NCBI GenBank assembly: GCA_950097015.1
Contig: CATNEN010000007.1
Coordinates: forward strand, 9,177,001-9,241,000
Reading direction: 5' to 3'
Source: Macrostomum hystrix
Taxonomy: Eukaryota; Platyhelminthes; Macrostomidae
DNA: 64,000 nt
Shown here: piece by piece, positions 41,901-52,500 of the stretch
Position numbering within the stretch: the first letter of the stretch is position 1
How the letters are laid out: each line of letters begins with the position of its first letter
Notes under the pieces: generated by a model
The model's database searches: none
What the model was told of the DNA's origin: nothing
The model's input: only the letters and a program-made list of their open reading frames with translations
Position numbers and translations under genes: made by a program

Positions 41901-44410
41901 CTATAGACCGATCTCTGTGGACATTGTCCAATGGGATATGAGAAAATTAGTGATTTTGTCATTTCTCCTGTCCATCCGCTATTAGCAAACGGGTACAATG
42001 GGTGACTGCGGCGCATTGGGCTTGACTAGACTGCAGAGTCACTTCGAGGTGCGATGGGGCCCACAAAGTAAGCACTGGAGCGCGCCAAACGCTGCGGTTG
42101 ATCAGTAGCCTGCCAGCTTGTTTGCGTGCCTCATCACTTCGCCCTGGCGCCTGCCCCCATCACGGCCAGCCACCCATTCTCACCGAGCTCTCAGCTGCTG
42201 CTGCCTTTGTCGCTGCAGTGTCACATTGAAAAGAACTGTACCACTGTGAATTCAGAATGAGAGGCTTTGAGAGAGCTGGGGCCAGACACTCCTCCCTCCT
42301 GCGGGCGGGGCAACGCGGAGTCTGCCCCTCTAAGTTCAGCCCGGGAATATCCAGCTGAGCCCTGCCGATCCCCTCAGGGAAGAGGGACAGCAGAAGAGAG
42401 AGGGAAGCTGAGGTTGAGGCAGCAGGCAGTGTGTTTTTATACGCTGAGGCAGCTCCGGCAGGGCACTCAAATGAGGCCGAGTGCTAGCGGTGCAGGTTGT
42501 GCCGCCGCTTCCGAGACCTGCCCCGCGCCACGCCCCTCAGCGCAGCCGATGCCGCCCTCCAGCTTTTTTTGTCAGCCTTGGCTGGCTCCGAGTATTTTTT
42601 GTAGGAACGAAATGAGGAGAAGCAATAGTGAGAGGGACAGCTGGCGAGGAACTCCAATCTCGGACTTGCTCAGTGGCTCAGAGAGAAACACAGGCTCAGG
42701 AAAGTGCGACGAAGCGATGAAGGGTGGGTTTCGGGTTTCCAGCCTCCCCTCTCTCCATCATGGCCGGCAATGCCGTTAAATGGGAGCTGTTCCCCCGGAA
42801 CGGAATGGTGGAGAGTTGAAGAAGAAGAATGGAAAGTGCCGCGGCCGTCTGAAAGAGGGTTGGAGGAGCTGCGCGAGTGCGTATCGGGTTGCCGGGCTCC
42901 GGTTCCTTCTCTTGATCCCGGCTGGACCGTGACAAAACAGTATGGAAAACGTTGTAATGAATGAATAAAGCATCGGTGAGAGCGGCTGGCCTAGCTGACA
43001 TGCTCAGCACTGCTTTCAGGTGCCAGACAGCACGATCTGAGGCGCCCAGCTCTCAGTTATGCAGCGCTTTGAAAAATGTCCCCTCTAATGCGGCGCAAAT
43101 CCGGCTCGTTATCGGGGGGGGGGGTGCATCCTGCTCAGAGATGGGAAATGATAACTGTGCTAACAATCAGATTAGCAGCTGCGATGCATCAGATCAGCCC
43201 CATTGTGCTGGCCTGGTGCCGTACGAAAGAGAAAAAAAGACAGACGGGGAGAAAGAAACAAGACAATGACAAGCTGGCGCGATTAACAATCGAAGCCTGC
43301 GCTGCAATTAATCTCAGCGATAGGCAAAAAAGTTCGGACAAAAGAATGGCAGAAAATACATTCAGGATCTCACGTCTATTTTTTTCACGAGCCGCAGGCA
43401 ATGGGAAATGAGAACTGGAGGCTGAAACAAGCGTATTCTCTCTCCCGGGAGCTTGCAGTGAAAAAAAGAGTTTCAAAGAACACAAAGTGGCATGTTTGGC
43501 CCTGGTAAATACTTCACGACGGAGCGCAATGAGAGAGCGCCCCAGATTTTATGCATTGAAATCCCAGCTGGGGACTACCGAGGGAGCCTGGCCACACGCA
43601 CGGCTTCACGGTTGAAAGAAAAAATGCGAAATCCTCAGAGCTGAAGCTCCCCTTATTTGATAATTTGCCCCAGGGAGCGGTGTGGCGCAGGGCAATTGTG
43701 TAATTGCCTGTTTCTTCCTGCCACATCCCCTCCTCCCTTTCCCAGCAGCCGGGGAACTTGGCCGCACTTTTCGCCCTCCGCCAAGCGTCCCGCTCGGTAG
43801 CAACGCCAGCAAGCCCCTTCTCTCCGTCATTGAATATCCGCCTCACACGTCGCTTCGGCCGCGCCAGTTGGGGCAGCCATCTGGAGCGAGTTGCCCTACC
43901 CCCATGGTCCCGCAGAACTTAGCAGCCGGGCATCGATCAGGTGCGCAGAGCAGGACAGACGGAGCTCCGCTAATGCAATTATTATGCCAGGCGGTAGCGG
44001 AGAGAGAAGCGGCACAGCAACAAAGTGTTGAGGCTGGGCGATTAACAACTTAGCTTTTAGGGACACAACTTCGATTAACGGGTGCCGATCGATTGTTGCA
44101 GCATTTGCTCTGGCAACACTCCGCCGCCCGTGCAATTCTTTGTGTAAGGGCAATGCTTTCCAATTAATTGCAAATGCAGAAGAGTGACTGCCGTTGGTTT
44201 GTTCGGTAACGATGCTGAACGAAAGCGGTCCTGTAGTTTAATTTTCAAGGGTCTTTTTAAGCTCGTCTCAAGAATACATTCACACAATTAACTATGCAGC
44301 CGTTGGCCCCAAGCATGGGCTAAGAATGTTTCACATTGTCCAGCAACTTTCCGCTCCCTCAGCCACACAGAGTCGCTGCAGACTGAGCCTGTGAACGTGC
44401 AGCTGCTGCT
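38941..44410. other. Intergenic DNA upstream of the GPCR gene
   Basis: 5.5 kb of mostly single-copy, moderately GC-rich sequence. Many short frames occur on both strands but none has codon bias, splice-compatible neighbours or domain features. It presumably contains regulatory DNA for the GPCR gene; no specific site can be supported. Confidence 0.45.
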
Positions 44411-47287
44411 ATGAATGGCGACGGCGTCACAGTTCTGTGGCCGACAGACCCGACGACCCTGCTATCCCTGCTCCCACTGCCTACGGACGGCGCGCTAAGC
44501 AGCGACATCGGCAACTCGAGCCTCAGCTCTGTAATTAAATGCGACCCTTCCCCGTTCATGCAAATGTTCTCCTCTGCGTACTTGGAGGCACACAAGTACC
44601 TGTCTGTGGCTCTGTGCAGCTTTGGCGCTGCCACCAACCTCATCAACATTGCCGTGCTCAGCCAAAGGTCGATGCGCAATCCGACCAACACATTGCTGAC
44701 CGGCCTGGCCCTCTCCGACTGCGTCATGTCAGCCGTTTACCTGCCATTCTGTCTCTACTTCATCATGGGCGGCAGGATCAAGCTGGCCTGCCCGGAGCCC
44801 TACGGCTGGCAGCTGTTCCTGTCAATCCAGTTGAATACGGTAATCCTGGCTCATGCGGTCAGCTCCTGGGTAACAGTTGCCCTGGCCGTATTCAGACTGA
44901 TTTACATTAAACTGCCGGTGCGCAGCAAGCAGCTGTGCACTGTGCGGACCTCCTGCCTGGCCATCGGGCTCTCCCTGCTGGCGTCCATGTGCATGGTGCT
45001 GCTCAACATTGCGGCGCACAATATCAGCCCAGCGGATCCGGCCGATGTTGAAAAAAAACGAGACGTCTGTCGCTTTGGGATGACATCGAACGCCAGCTAC
45101 TATGAATTCCGTATTAGCGACAACACTGTCCTGAAAGACGTGAACTTCTGGGTCATCGGTATTTTTATCAAGTGCCTCCCGGTGCTGCTGCTGACTGTAC
45201 TCAGCGTTCTCCTTATTCGCTCGCTCCGACGGACTGTGCGCAGGCGGCGCACCCTACGGGCCAGCAGTCGGCGCGCTGGTCAGATTGCTTCGTCAAGCGT
45301 ATCTGCAACGGCAGCTCGCGAGGCGCTCGGTTCTTCCACTACAACTGTGGCAACGACAAGCGGCGGCGGTGGCGGCGGTGGCGGCGGTGGCGGCGGTGGC
45401 GGCGGTGGCGGTGATGATGCGCAGTCAAATCGAACCACCAAGCTGCTCATGACAATTATCCTAGTCAGTGTGTTCAGCATTTTGCCGCAGGTGAGTCATC
45501 CACTTTTTGGGGCTGTGTGTAGTAGACAATCGACTCAATGATTTTCAGTCAAGGATCTCTAGACGCATCTAAGAACGAGATTCCCATTCTTCCAACAAGG
45601 AGCGCCAATTACACAGCTGTGAGCAGTCCGCTACTCAGCGGTTTAAGAAATATTTAAGAATTTTCGTGATCCCAGAGCGATGAAGCCAGGCTCAGGAAAT
45701 TGCTACCGAAAAGTACACGGAAACATACGAAGAAAGCTGCGATTTTGTCCCCAGAAACTGCTTAGCTAACAAATTAATGATGCTTCCAGCCGACTTAACA
45801 ACAGCCGACTCAGAGGGCTTTTTATCGCTGCATCAGCACTCGGACTGGGGGATCAGTCACCGAGGAGCATCCCGTAGCGCTCACGAATGATCCTGTGCCG
45901 AAAAGCCATTTCCTCCAACATTGAGAGCTTTTTGCTCCCCTCCCTAAGTCTCCATGTAATTGCTGGTCGAATTGGGCTCTGCGATAATAGACCCGGCAGT
46001 CTGCACTTTTTCGAAGCTCTTCGAAGAGAATAAATAGGCTATTTCTAGGAGGGCCACACCGATTAGCGCCTCTTCCGCCTTTGAGTTAGACTTTCTCTTC
46101 TGCTTTCTCGATCCTTCCGTCGCCGAGCATTTCGATCTTCTGCGTGCTGGGCTCGGCTGAGAAAAACGCACTGCACCTCCGTGATGGTGGCCCGTCTCTC
46201 CGACTGCGTTGACCCAACTCATACCAAGGGCTAACTTGCAGAGCACCTGGCTGTAAAGAAATATGTTTTCTGTTTCTCTGCAGGACACAGAAAACAATGG
46301 TATATTCCCTGCCACATCACACCTGTACTGTTAACAAAATATATATTTAGGCATCAGTATCTTTATCTAACTATCTGATACATTTATTTTTCTTCTCATC
46401 AAAGTCACTCAATTTTTCCGCTATTTTCTGACTCTCAAAAGCAGCATTTCTTGCATCATTGTACCCTGCATTTCTCGAAGCTCTTAAGCCGGCCTGTCAT
46501 TCTGCCCGATTTATTTCCAGTCTTTATTTTCGTTGGTTTTGAGAGCTCTGAGAAAACAGGACAGTCCGGGATATGGACTTGAGCAGTAGAAGAGGTACTA
46601 CCATTGAGTGCATGTTACTTTTACAGCGCTGGGCACAGCGGGTAGAGTCATATCTGAGCTTGAATGCATTATAAAATCTTCGTGCAGCACCCAGCACAAC
46701 TATAGCAACTCGCTCTCTGCACCTCCTGCAATGCCCCTCAGGGCGCAGTTTTCCTGGTTCTCGGCTCGCTGTCGTCCCAGAAGGCCAAAATCTGCTTCAC
46801 CAGCCGCTTCTATGACCCGCTGGGCGATCTGTTCGACTTAATGACCCTCTTCAACCACAGCATTAACTTCATTTTCTACTACGGCATGTCCAAGCAGTTC
46901 AGAGCCGCATTCGACCGCCTGGTTCAGCTGACCTTCTGCCGCGGCGCTGGCGACGGCGGCGCTGGCGGAGGCATCGGCGTTGGGGCTGGCGGCGGCGGTG
47001 GTGGCGGCGGCGCTGGCGGGGGTGGCAGAGGACACGGAGGCGACTGGAGGAAGCGGCGGTGGCGGTCCGGACAGATGGACTCAGTCGGATCGTCACTAAG
47101 GTCGACGCTGAGAAGCTCAGCCTCAACGTCGGCCTACGCTTCCGTTCGGGGGTCCCGAAACGGTGGCACAGCGGCTGCTGAGGCGGCGGCCACTTCAAAG
47201 GCTGCGGCTGCGGCTGCTGAGATTGCCGAGGACCCAGAAGCTGGCGGACATGTTCTGGAACCACTGATTGAAGACAGCGCCGTCTGA
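44411..47287 (+). CDS. Rhodopsin-class GPCR, myosuppressin/FMRFamide (DMSR)-type receptor
   Basis: Two exons, 44411-45490 and 46742-47287, join in phase 0 (donor GCAG|GTGAGT, acceptor CCCTCAG) to give 541 aa. Rough membrane spans: TM1 63-84, TM2 95-117, TM3 134-163, TM4 178-202, TM5 244-270, TM6 from about 343, then TM7. TM7 reads FYDPLGDLFDLMTLFNHSIN followed by FIFYYGMSKQFRAAF, the hallmark of DMSR-type receptors in place of NPxxY. The DRY box is replaced by FRLIYI. Cys127 and Cys220 can form the TM3-ECL2 disulfide. N-glycosylation is possible at NSS (Asn35). Intracellular loop 3 holds about 17 glycines, and the C-tail is Gly/Ala/Ser-rich. The ligand is probably an RFamide-like peptide (family inference). 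Confidence 0.88.
45491..46741 (+). other. Single intron of the DMSR-type GPCR gene
   Basis: 1251 bp, GT-AG, splitting the gene in front of extracellular loop 3/TM7. No tandem array, unlike most other long introns in the window. A short antisense frame (45944-46315) has no recognisable signature. Confidence 0.8.
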
Positions 47288-49088
47288 TGATGTCCCAGTT
47301 TTTTTCATTACTGACTGGTCCAAGCCGGATCATTAAGCGGTACGCTGATTGCATTCATGGCTCTCTTATTGCCCTGGATTTTCGCCTTTTTGCTAGTAAA
47401 TTTCTCCAACAGAATCGACTAACATCGAAGAACCGCGGACACCTTTCGCTCGTAGAAAGAGGCTGCAATAGAAATGATTCGAATGAAACCGGCCTGAAGA
47501 CTAACCGAATGCGACTGATTAGGAACAGCAAAACAGGAGCAATATTGGCTGAGAAAGAATGGGGTCAGACAGACAGACCGGAGAGAGCGAAAGAGGGTGT
47601 GAAAACTTGAGGGCGCAAATGTCGGGGTTAAAAGCGATCGATAAATAATGGGGAAGAGAATTGAGGGGTTAGGTCAGGCTGGAGCCTGGAGGGGGTTTGG
47701 CGTGAACAGGGGGCTGGGGGAAATCGACAATCGATATTGCGCGGACGGGGCAGGGGCTAGAGAAGAAAGGGCACAAAGCGATAGTAGGATTGACTGACCA
47801 ATACAATATAGCACCAATTTACCCTCCGTACGTTTCCGCTACATATTGTGTACCTGTCTGAGCTCTCTCTCGTTTTTAGTGCCGCAACTACGCGCTCGTA
47901 CTTAGCCCCTAGAAGTTAGAGCAGCTCTAAATGAATATTTCAAGCCCTGTTAAAGACCAGCTATCATTCCAGGGTCCGCGTCTGCTTTTACATGTAATTG
48001 GCAAGTGCAATGCTCTAGTGCAAAGACTTTTTCTGCCAGATTTTTTCGACGTTCGTGCCCGCACATTTGCTGTCTATTCACCCGAGTCTTTTATAATACT
48101 CAACAAAGAGGACTCGATCCTCTCAAGAGCATTAGCGCCCCCCTGCTCCGTGTTATTTCCCAATTACCTCCCTTCCTGCTCGAGAGTTTCTTGCACTTTC
48201 ATTCTTGCACAAAATTGAACACTCGATAATTAGATATGAAGGCGCATAAGAGGGCCTTGCACGCGATCGCTCTGGCTTTGAAGGGACGGATGAAGGCCTG
48301 GCTAGCGGGCTACACTGGCAATGTAGCGGTCGCTCTAGCTTCCATCAAGGCTAGCGCAAATCTCAACCAGCTGTGTATCTGGTTACATTTATTCGGAGCA
48401 ACACTATATCTGGCTATCATGAGCGAGGGGTCTGCGTACCCTCAGCAACCCCAAATATTCACCGCAGTAACTCAGGTGTCATAGTCAAGACAGTCAATAA
48501 CTTGGCCCTGCAAAGTGTTAAATCCCAGAGTAAAAGCAGTCCCTTTGGTGCAACCTGACCTCTAACCCGAATAACTGTACTGTACACAAATAATGCCGTT
48601 GAGGAGACGGTTTGGGCTCCAAATCTGCTTTCAAAGCTGATCCCACTTGTGCATCTGCCAGTTCTAAAGTTAATATTCACAGTGCGTCCCAGCTCGATTT
48701 GTTTATCGATGCTTCAAACACCCAAGTACTGCAGCAAGATGTGGGAGCTGCGCACAGACTTAGATGCACACTTTTGTCACATTTCAACAGAAGTCACATT
48801 AAATAACCACAGGTTAGCACAAAATCCATCGAAAATTGCTTTTAGCACCGAATTTTCTCTTATACTGATCCTTGTTAAATTAGAGTATTTCCCGTTTGAC
48901 ATTGCTACGGCTGTTACTAGACTGCAGTAGCTAAGCTATTTTTACAGTCTACACAAGTGTAGAATGCTTGTGCCACAAATATTTCAATACCTTCGATTGA
49001 TGACCTGCTAGTTTCCTTTGTCCGACCCTGGAATGTACTCGTAACCGCTTGATAGTCGGAATCATTATATACTTCTAATAAATAAATT
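47288..49088. other. 3' flank of the GPCR gene up to the retrotransposon
   Basis: No second gene is recognised. Two overlapping AATAAA words (about 49077-49086) lie just before the retrotransposon insertion and could be poly(A) signals; use is uncertain. Confidence 0.45.
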
Positions 49089-49093
49089 GTATT
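49089..49093. repeat. Target-site duplication GTATT, left copy
   Basis: GTATT directly precedes the 5' LTR and is repeated at 54162-54166 directly after the 3' LTR. Five-base duplications are usual for Ty3/gypsy integrases. Confidence 0.93.
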
Positions 49094-49130
49094 TGTTGTG
49101 GGTTTCGTTACGATAATTCCGTAAATAGTT

Positions 49131-49229
49131 TTCTAGAACTTTCTACCACTTGTTATAACACTCTGTTGTTTCCAGAATCTTCTCTGCGCCTCCCCCGCGG
49201 GCTATCTATGAGAACTTTCTAGAAAGTTC
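49131..49229 (+). promoter_or_regulatory. Three heat-shock-element arrays in the LTR (HSF binding sites)
   Basis: Three runs of alternating GAA and TTC at exact five-base spacing: 49131-49143 (TTCnnGAAnnTTC, three units), 49170-49182 (TTCnnGAAnnTTC, three units) and 49212-49229 (GAAnnTTCnnGAAnnTTC, four units inside a perfect 20-bp palindrome). The last ends 19 bp before the TATA box. This is the consensus and layout of hsp70-type promoters. The same sites occur in the 3' LTR at 53865-53877, 53904-53916 and 53946-53963. Confidence 0.88.
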
Positions 49230-49248
49230 TCCCACTCGCTCCCCAGGC

Positions 49249-49256
49249 TATAAATA
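49249..49256 (+). promoter_or_regulatory. TATA box of the LTR promoter
   Basis: TATAAATA in GGCTATAAATAGAAA, about 20 bp after the four-unit heat-shock element. The equivalent site in the 3' LTR is 53983-53990. Confidence 0.85.
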
Positions 49257-49436
49257 GAAACCCCCGCGCGGTGCGCACACTCAAAACCACTTTCCAGTAT
49301 TTAATAATACTGCTGTTACAAATATACGCTTATCCAGTCGACTGCCGAGTGCTCCTTTCGGCGCTATACTTACATTTACCAACACTACAATTGGAATCTC
49401 TGTATTCGTTACTTCAAGAATACAACAGGGATTTTC

Positions 49437-49454
49437 TGGCGTCGCAAGCAGGAT
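49437..49454 (+). other. Candidate primer-binding site
   Basis: TGGCGTCGCAAGCAGGAT, nine bases after the 5' LTR. It starts TGG (complement of CCA) and matches at 14 of 18 positions the complement I would expect for a metazoan tRNA-Ser 3' end. The gap to the LTR is longer than the usual zero to two bases, so the call is tentative. Confidence 0.5.
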
Positions 49455-49526
49455 CTTGATCAACTTCGAGGACGTCTAATCTACAACGACTGTCACTATT
49501 GACCGAAGGATCAAGCTACTACAATC

Positions 49527-52500
49527 ATGCCCGAAACGATGCAAGACGAGGACATAATCAGCCTCCTACGGCAGCAGATGGAAGAAGAGCGCCAACAGCG
49601 GAACGCTGACCGGCAGATGATGCTCGACCTCATTCGGTCTCTAAAGCCTGCAGCGGACCAGTCCCAGGCTGCAGCTTTGCCGACACATGTGACGACGTCG
49701 ACTCCGGGTTTCTCGCCATTCGACGCCACGTCCGAGCTCTGGCCCGACTACTTGGCCAGATTCTGCACCTTCACGGGCGCGAACTCCATACCCGACGACA
49801 AGAAGGCTCAGGTGTTCCTGACGAACCAGTCTCCGTCTGTCTACAAGCTTCTCTCAAACTTGGCAGCGCAGCAGACGCCGCGGAAGGAGATCAACAAGCT
49901 CACTATGGACGAGATTGAGAAGTTCATGGAAGAACAGTATGACACCAAGCGCTTCATCGTGCGGGAGCGTTTCCGGTTCTGGAGCGACATGCGGCGGAAA
50001 CCGGGTGAGACGATCCAGGAAATGGCTGCGAGAATCCGCCAGGATGCAACCACCTGCGATTTCTCTTCCATCAAAGATCCACTGGACGAGGCGCTGCGCA
50101 CGCGTTTCATCTGCTCAGTGAGGAACGAAGCAGTACTCAAAGCTTTGTTCAAATTAAAGGTGGAAGAGCTCACGTTCGCCCGGGCTGTCGAGATCGCCAT
50201 CGAGACAGAGGAAGCCGCCCGAGTCGCCAAGGAGACGGTTTACGGCGACAAATCCAGCCCCGTAAACAAGGTTAAGCAGAAGGTTCGGCGACCCGGAGCC
50301 ACTTCGGCGAAATTTACGACAGATTCTACTGCTTCCAGGTCTACTACTGACTCTGCGTCTGGTTCGTGCTACCGCTGCGGAGCGAAGAACCATCGGGCAA
50401 ACGATTGCCGATTCAATGACGCGACCTGCCGGCACTGCAAAAAGGTGGGTCACCTAGAATCTGTCTGCCGTTCCAAGGCCAAAGGATCTGCCCCTGCGGC
50501 GAACTTCAAGAAGCCAGTGAAACAGGTCGAGGAGCATGTGCTTGTACATGCTGTAGCCCGAACCGAGGACGACCTGCCTAAGCTGGAAGTGTCGATCCAC
50601 ATCCAAGGCAAGGCTCTCGCCATCGAGGTCGACACTGCGACAAACGGCAACTTCATCACAGAGTCATTCTGGAAGAAGCTGGGGACGCCGCCGCTCGAAG
50701 TAGCGATGTCACGCTACGAGTCCGCCAGCCGACACGACTTACCTGTACTAGGTACCTTCGTCGGGAAAACGACATTGCCTGGCTCGGCTCATGAGCACGA
50801 CATCCAGTACATCGTCACACAGGTGCCCGGCTTGAATCTACTCGGCCGGACCGCCACGAAGCTGTTGGGAATCTCCGTCGACAAACTGCTCGGCGCTGCC
50901 AGCGTCATTCAAGAAGTCAACGCAGTGTTTGACCACCTGCCGCCGGACGAGGCTCTTCAAAAGGCCTGCCGAAATCTTTGCGACGAATTCCCGGACCTGT
51001 GGAAGGACGAGCTGGGTTGCCTCAAGGACTTCAAGCTCGAGTTGCAGTTTAACCCGGATGCAAAGCCGGTGTTCCGGAAGGCTAGGCCTGTCCCCTTCGC
51101 CATCCGCGAGGAGCTCGAGCGCGCCTACGACGAGGGCATCAGGAGAGGCATCTGGGAGCCTACTGACTTCAATGACTACGGGACGCCCGTGGTCCCCGTG
51201 CGAAAGCCCTCGACCGGCTCAGAGCAGCCGAAACTGCGAGTCTGCGGAGACTACTCGTGCACTATCAACCCGCAGCTGGAAGACAACCGTCACCCGCTGC
51301 CCCTCCCAGAGGAACTGCTACAGAAGCTGGGAGGCAGCTACTGCTTCTCAAAGGTAGATCTGGCCGACGCCTACAACCAGATCGAGTTGGGACCGATGAG
51401 TCAGAGGCGCCTGGCACTGAGCACCCACCGGGGTGTGCTTCTTCAGAAGCGGCTCGCTTTCGGCCCGAAGTCTGCAGTGGGTGAGTTCCAGTTCATCATG
51501 GAAATGGTAGCCGGTGATCTGCCCGGAGTCGTTTTCTACTTGGACGACTACCTGGTCGGCGGCGCGACCGCTGATGAGCATCTCGCAAACCTACGCCGGC
51601 TTTTCCAACGCCTTTCTGACAAGGGACTTCGCTGCCGACGGGAGAAGTGCAAATTCGCCATGCCCAGCATCGAGTACCTTGGCTATGTACTGTCAAAAGA
51701 AGGCATCGCCAAGGGAACCAAGGTGGACGCTGTCCGCGAAATGCCTCCACCAAAGGACGTGTCCAGCCTCCGGTCATTCCTCGGCTCGGTCCAGTTCTAC
51801 GCGAAGTTTCTGCCGCCAAGCATGGCCACGATCTCCGAGCCGCTGTACCGGCTCACCAGGAGGGACACACCGTGGACCTGGAAAGACGCAGAGCAGCGGG
51901 CCTTCGACCAGATCAAGGAGGAGCTCTCGTCGGACAACGTGCTGGTCCACTACAATGCCGACCTCCCTCTCGGGCTCTCCTGCGACGCATCCAACGTCGG
52001 GATCGGCGCCGTCCTGTTCCACCGCTACCCGGATGGTAGCGAGCGGCCGATCGCCAACGCTTCAAAGTCTCTGACGGATGCTCAGCGCCGCTATCCTCAG
52101 ATTCAGAAGGAAGCCCTTTCAATCATCTTCGGCCTAAAGAAGTTTTTCCAATACTTGTTCAACCGCAAGTTCATCCTGGTCACGGACCATAAGCCGTTGA
52201 TTTCTCTATTCGGGCCCGAGAAGGAGACACCAGTGATGGCGGCAAACCGACTGGCTCGTTGGGCGAACCTGCTCCACAATTTCACCTACGAAATCGAGTA
52301 CCGCCAGACGAAGAGTCACGGAAATGCGGACGCCCTGAGTCGCCTGCCAGTCGGAGACGACCTAGACTTCGACGGGGAGGAGAGCACAGCCGACTTCGAC
52401 ATGGTCTGTGCGATCAAGGTCCTGAGCCTGCAGATCCGGCCGGCTGACGCCTCAGCCGTAGCCAAGGAATCATCGAGGGACCCAGTCATCTCCACCGCCA

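Larger units (their letters stand above)
49094..49427 (+). repeat. 5' LTR
   Basis: 334 bp, begins TGTTGTGGG and ends AATACAACA. The U3 part carries three heat-shock-element arrays and a TATA box. The cap site is likely about 25-30 bp after the TATA box, near CACACTCAAAACC. Confidence 0.95.

Noticed and set aside
49212-49229. Heat-shock elements as part of a nearby hsp gene promoter
   Set aside because: They lie inside the LTR, are repeated identically in the 3' LTR, and no heat-shock gene is present in the window.
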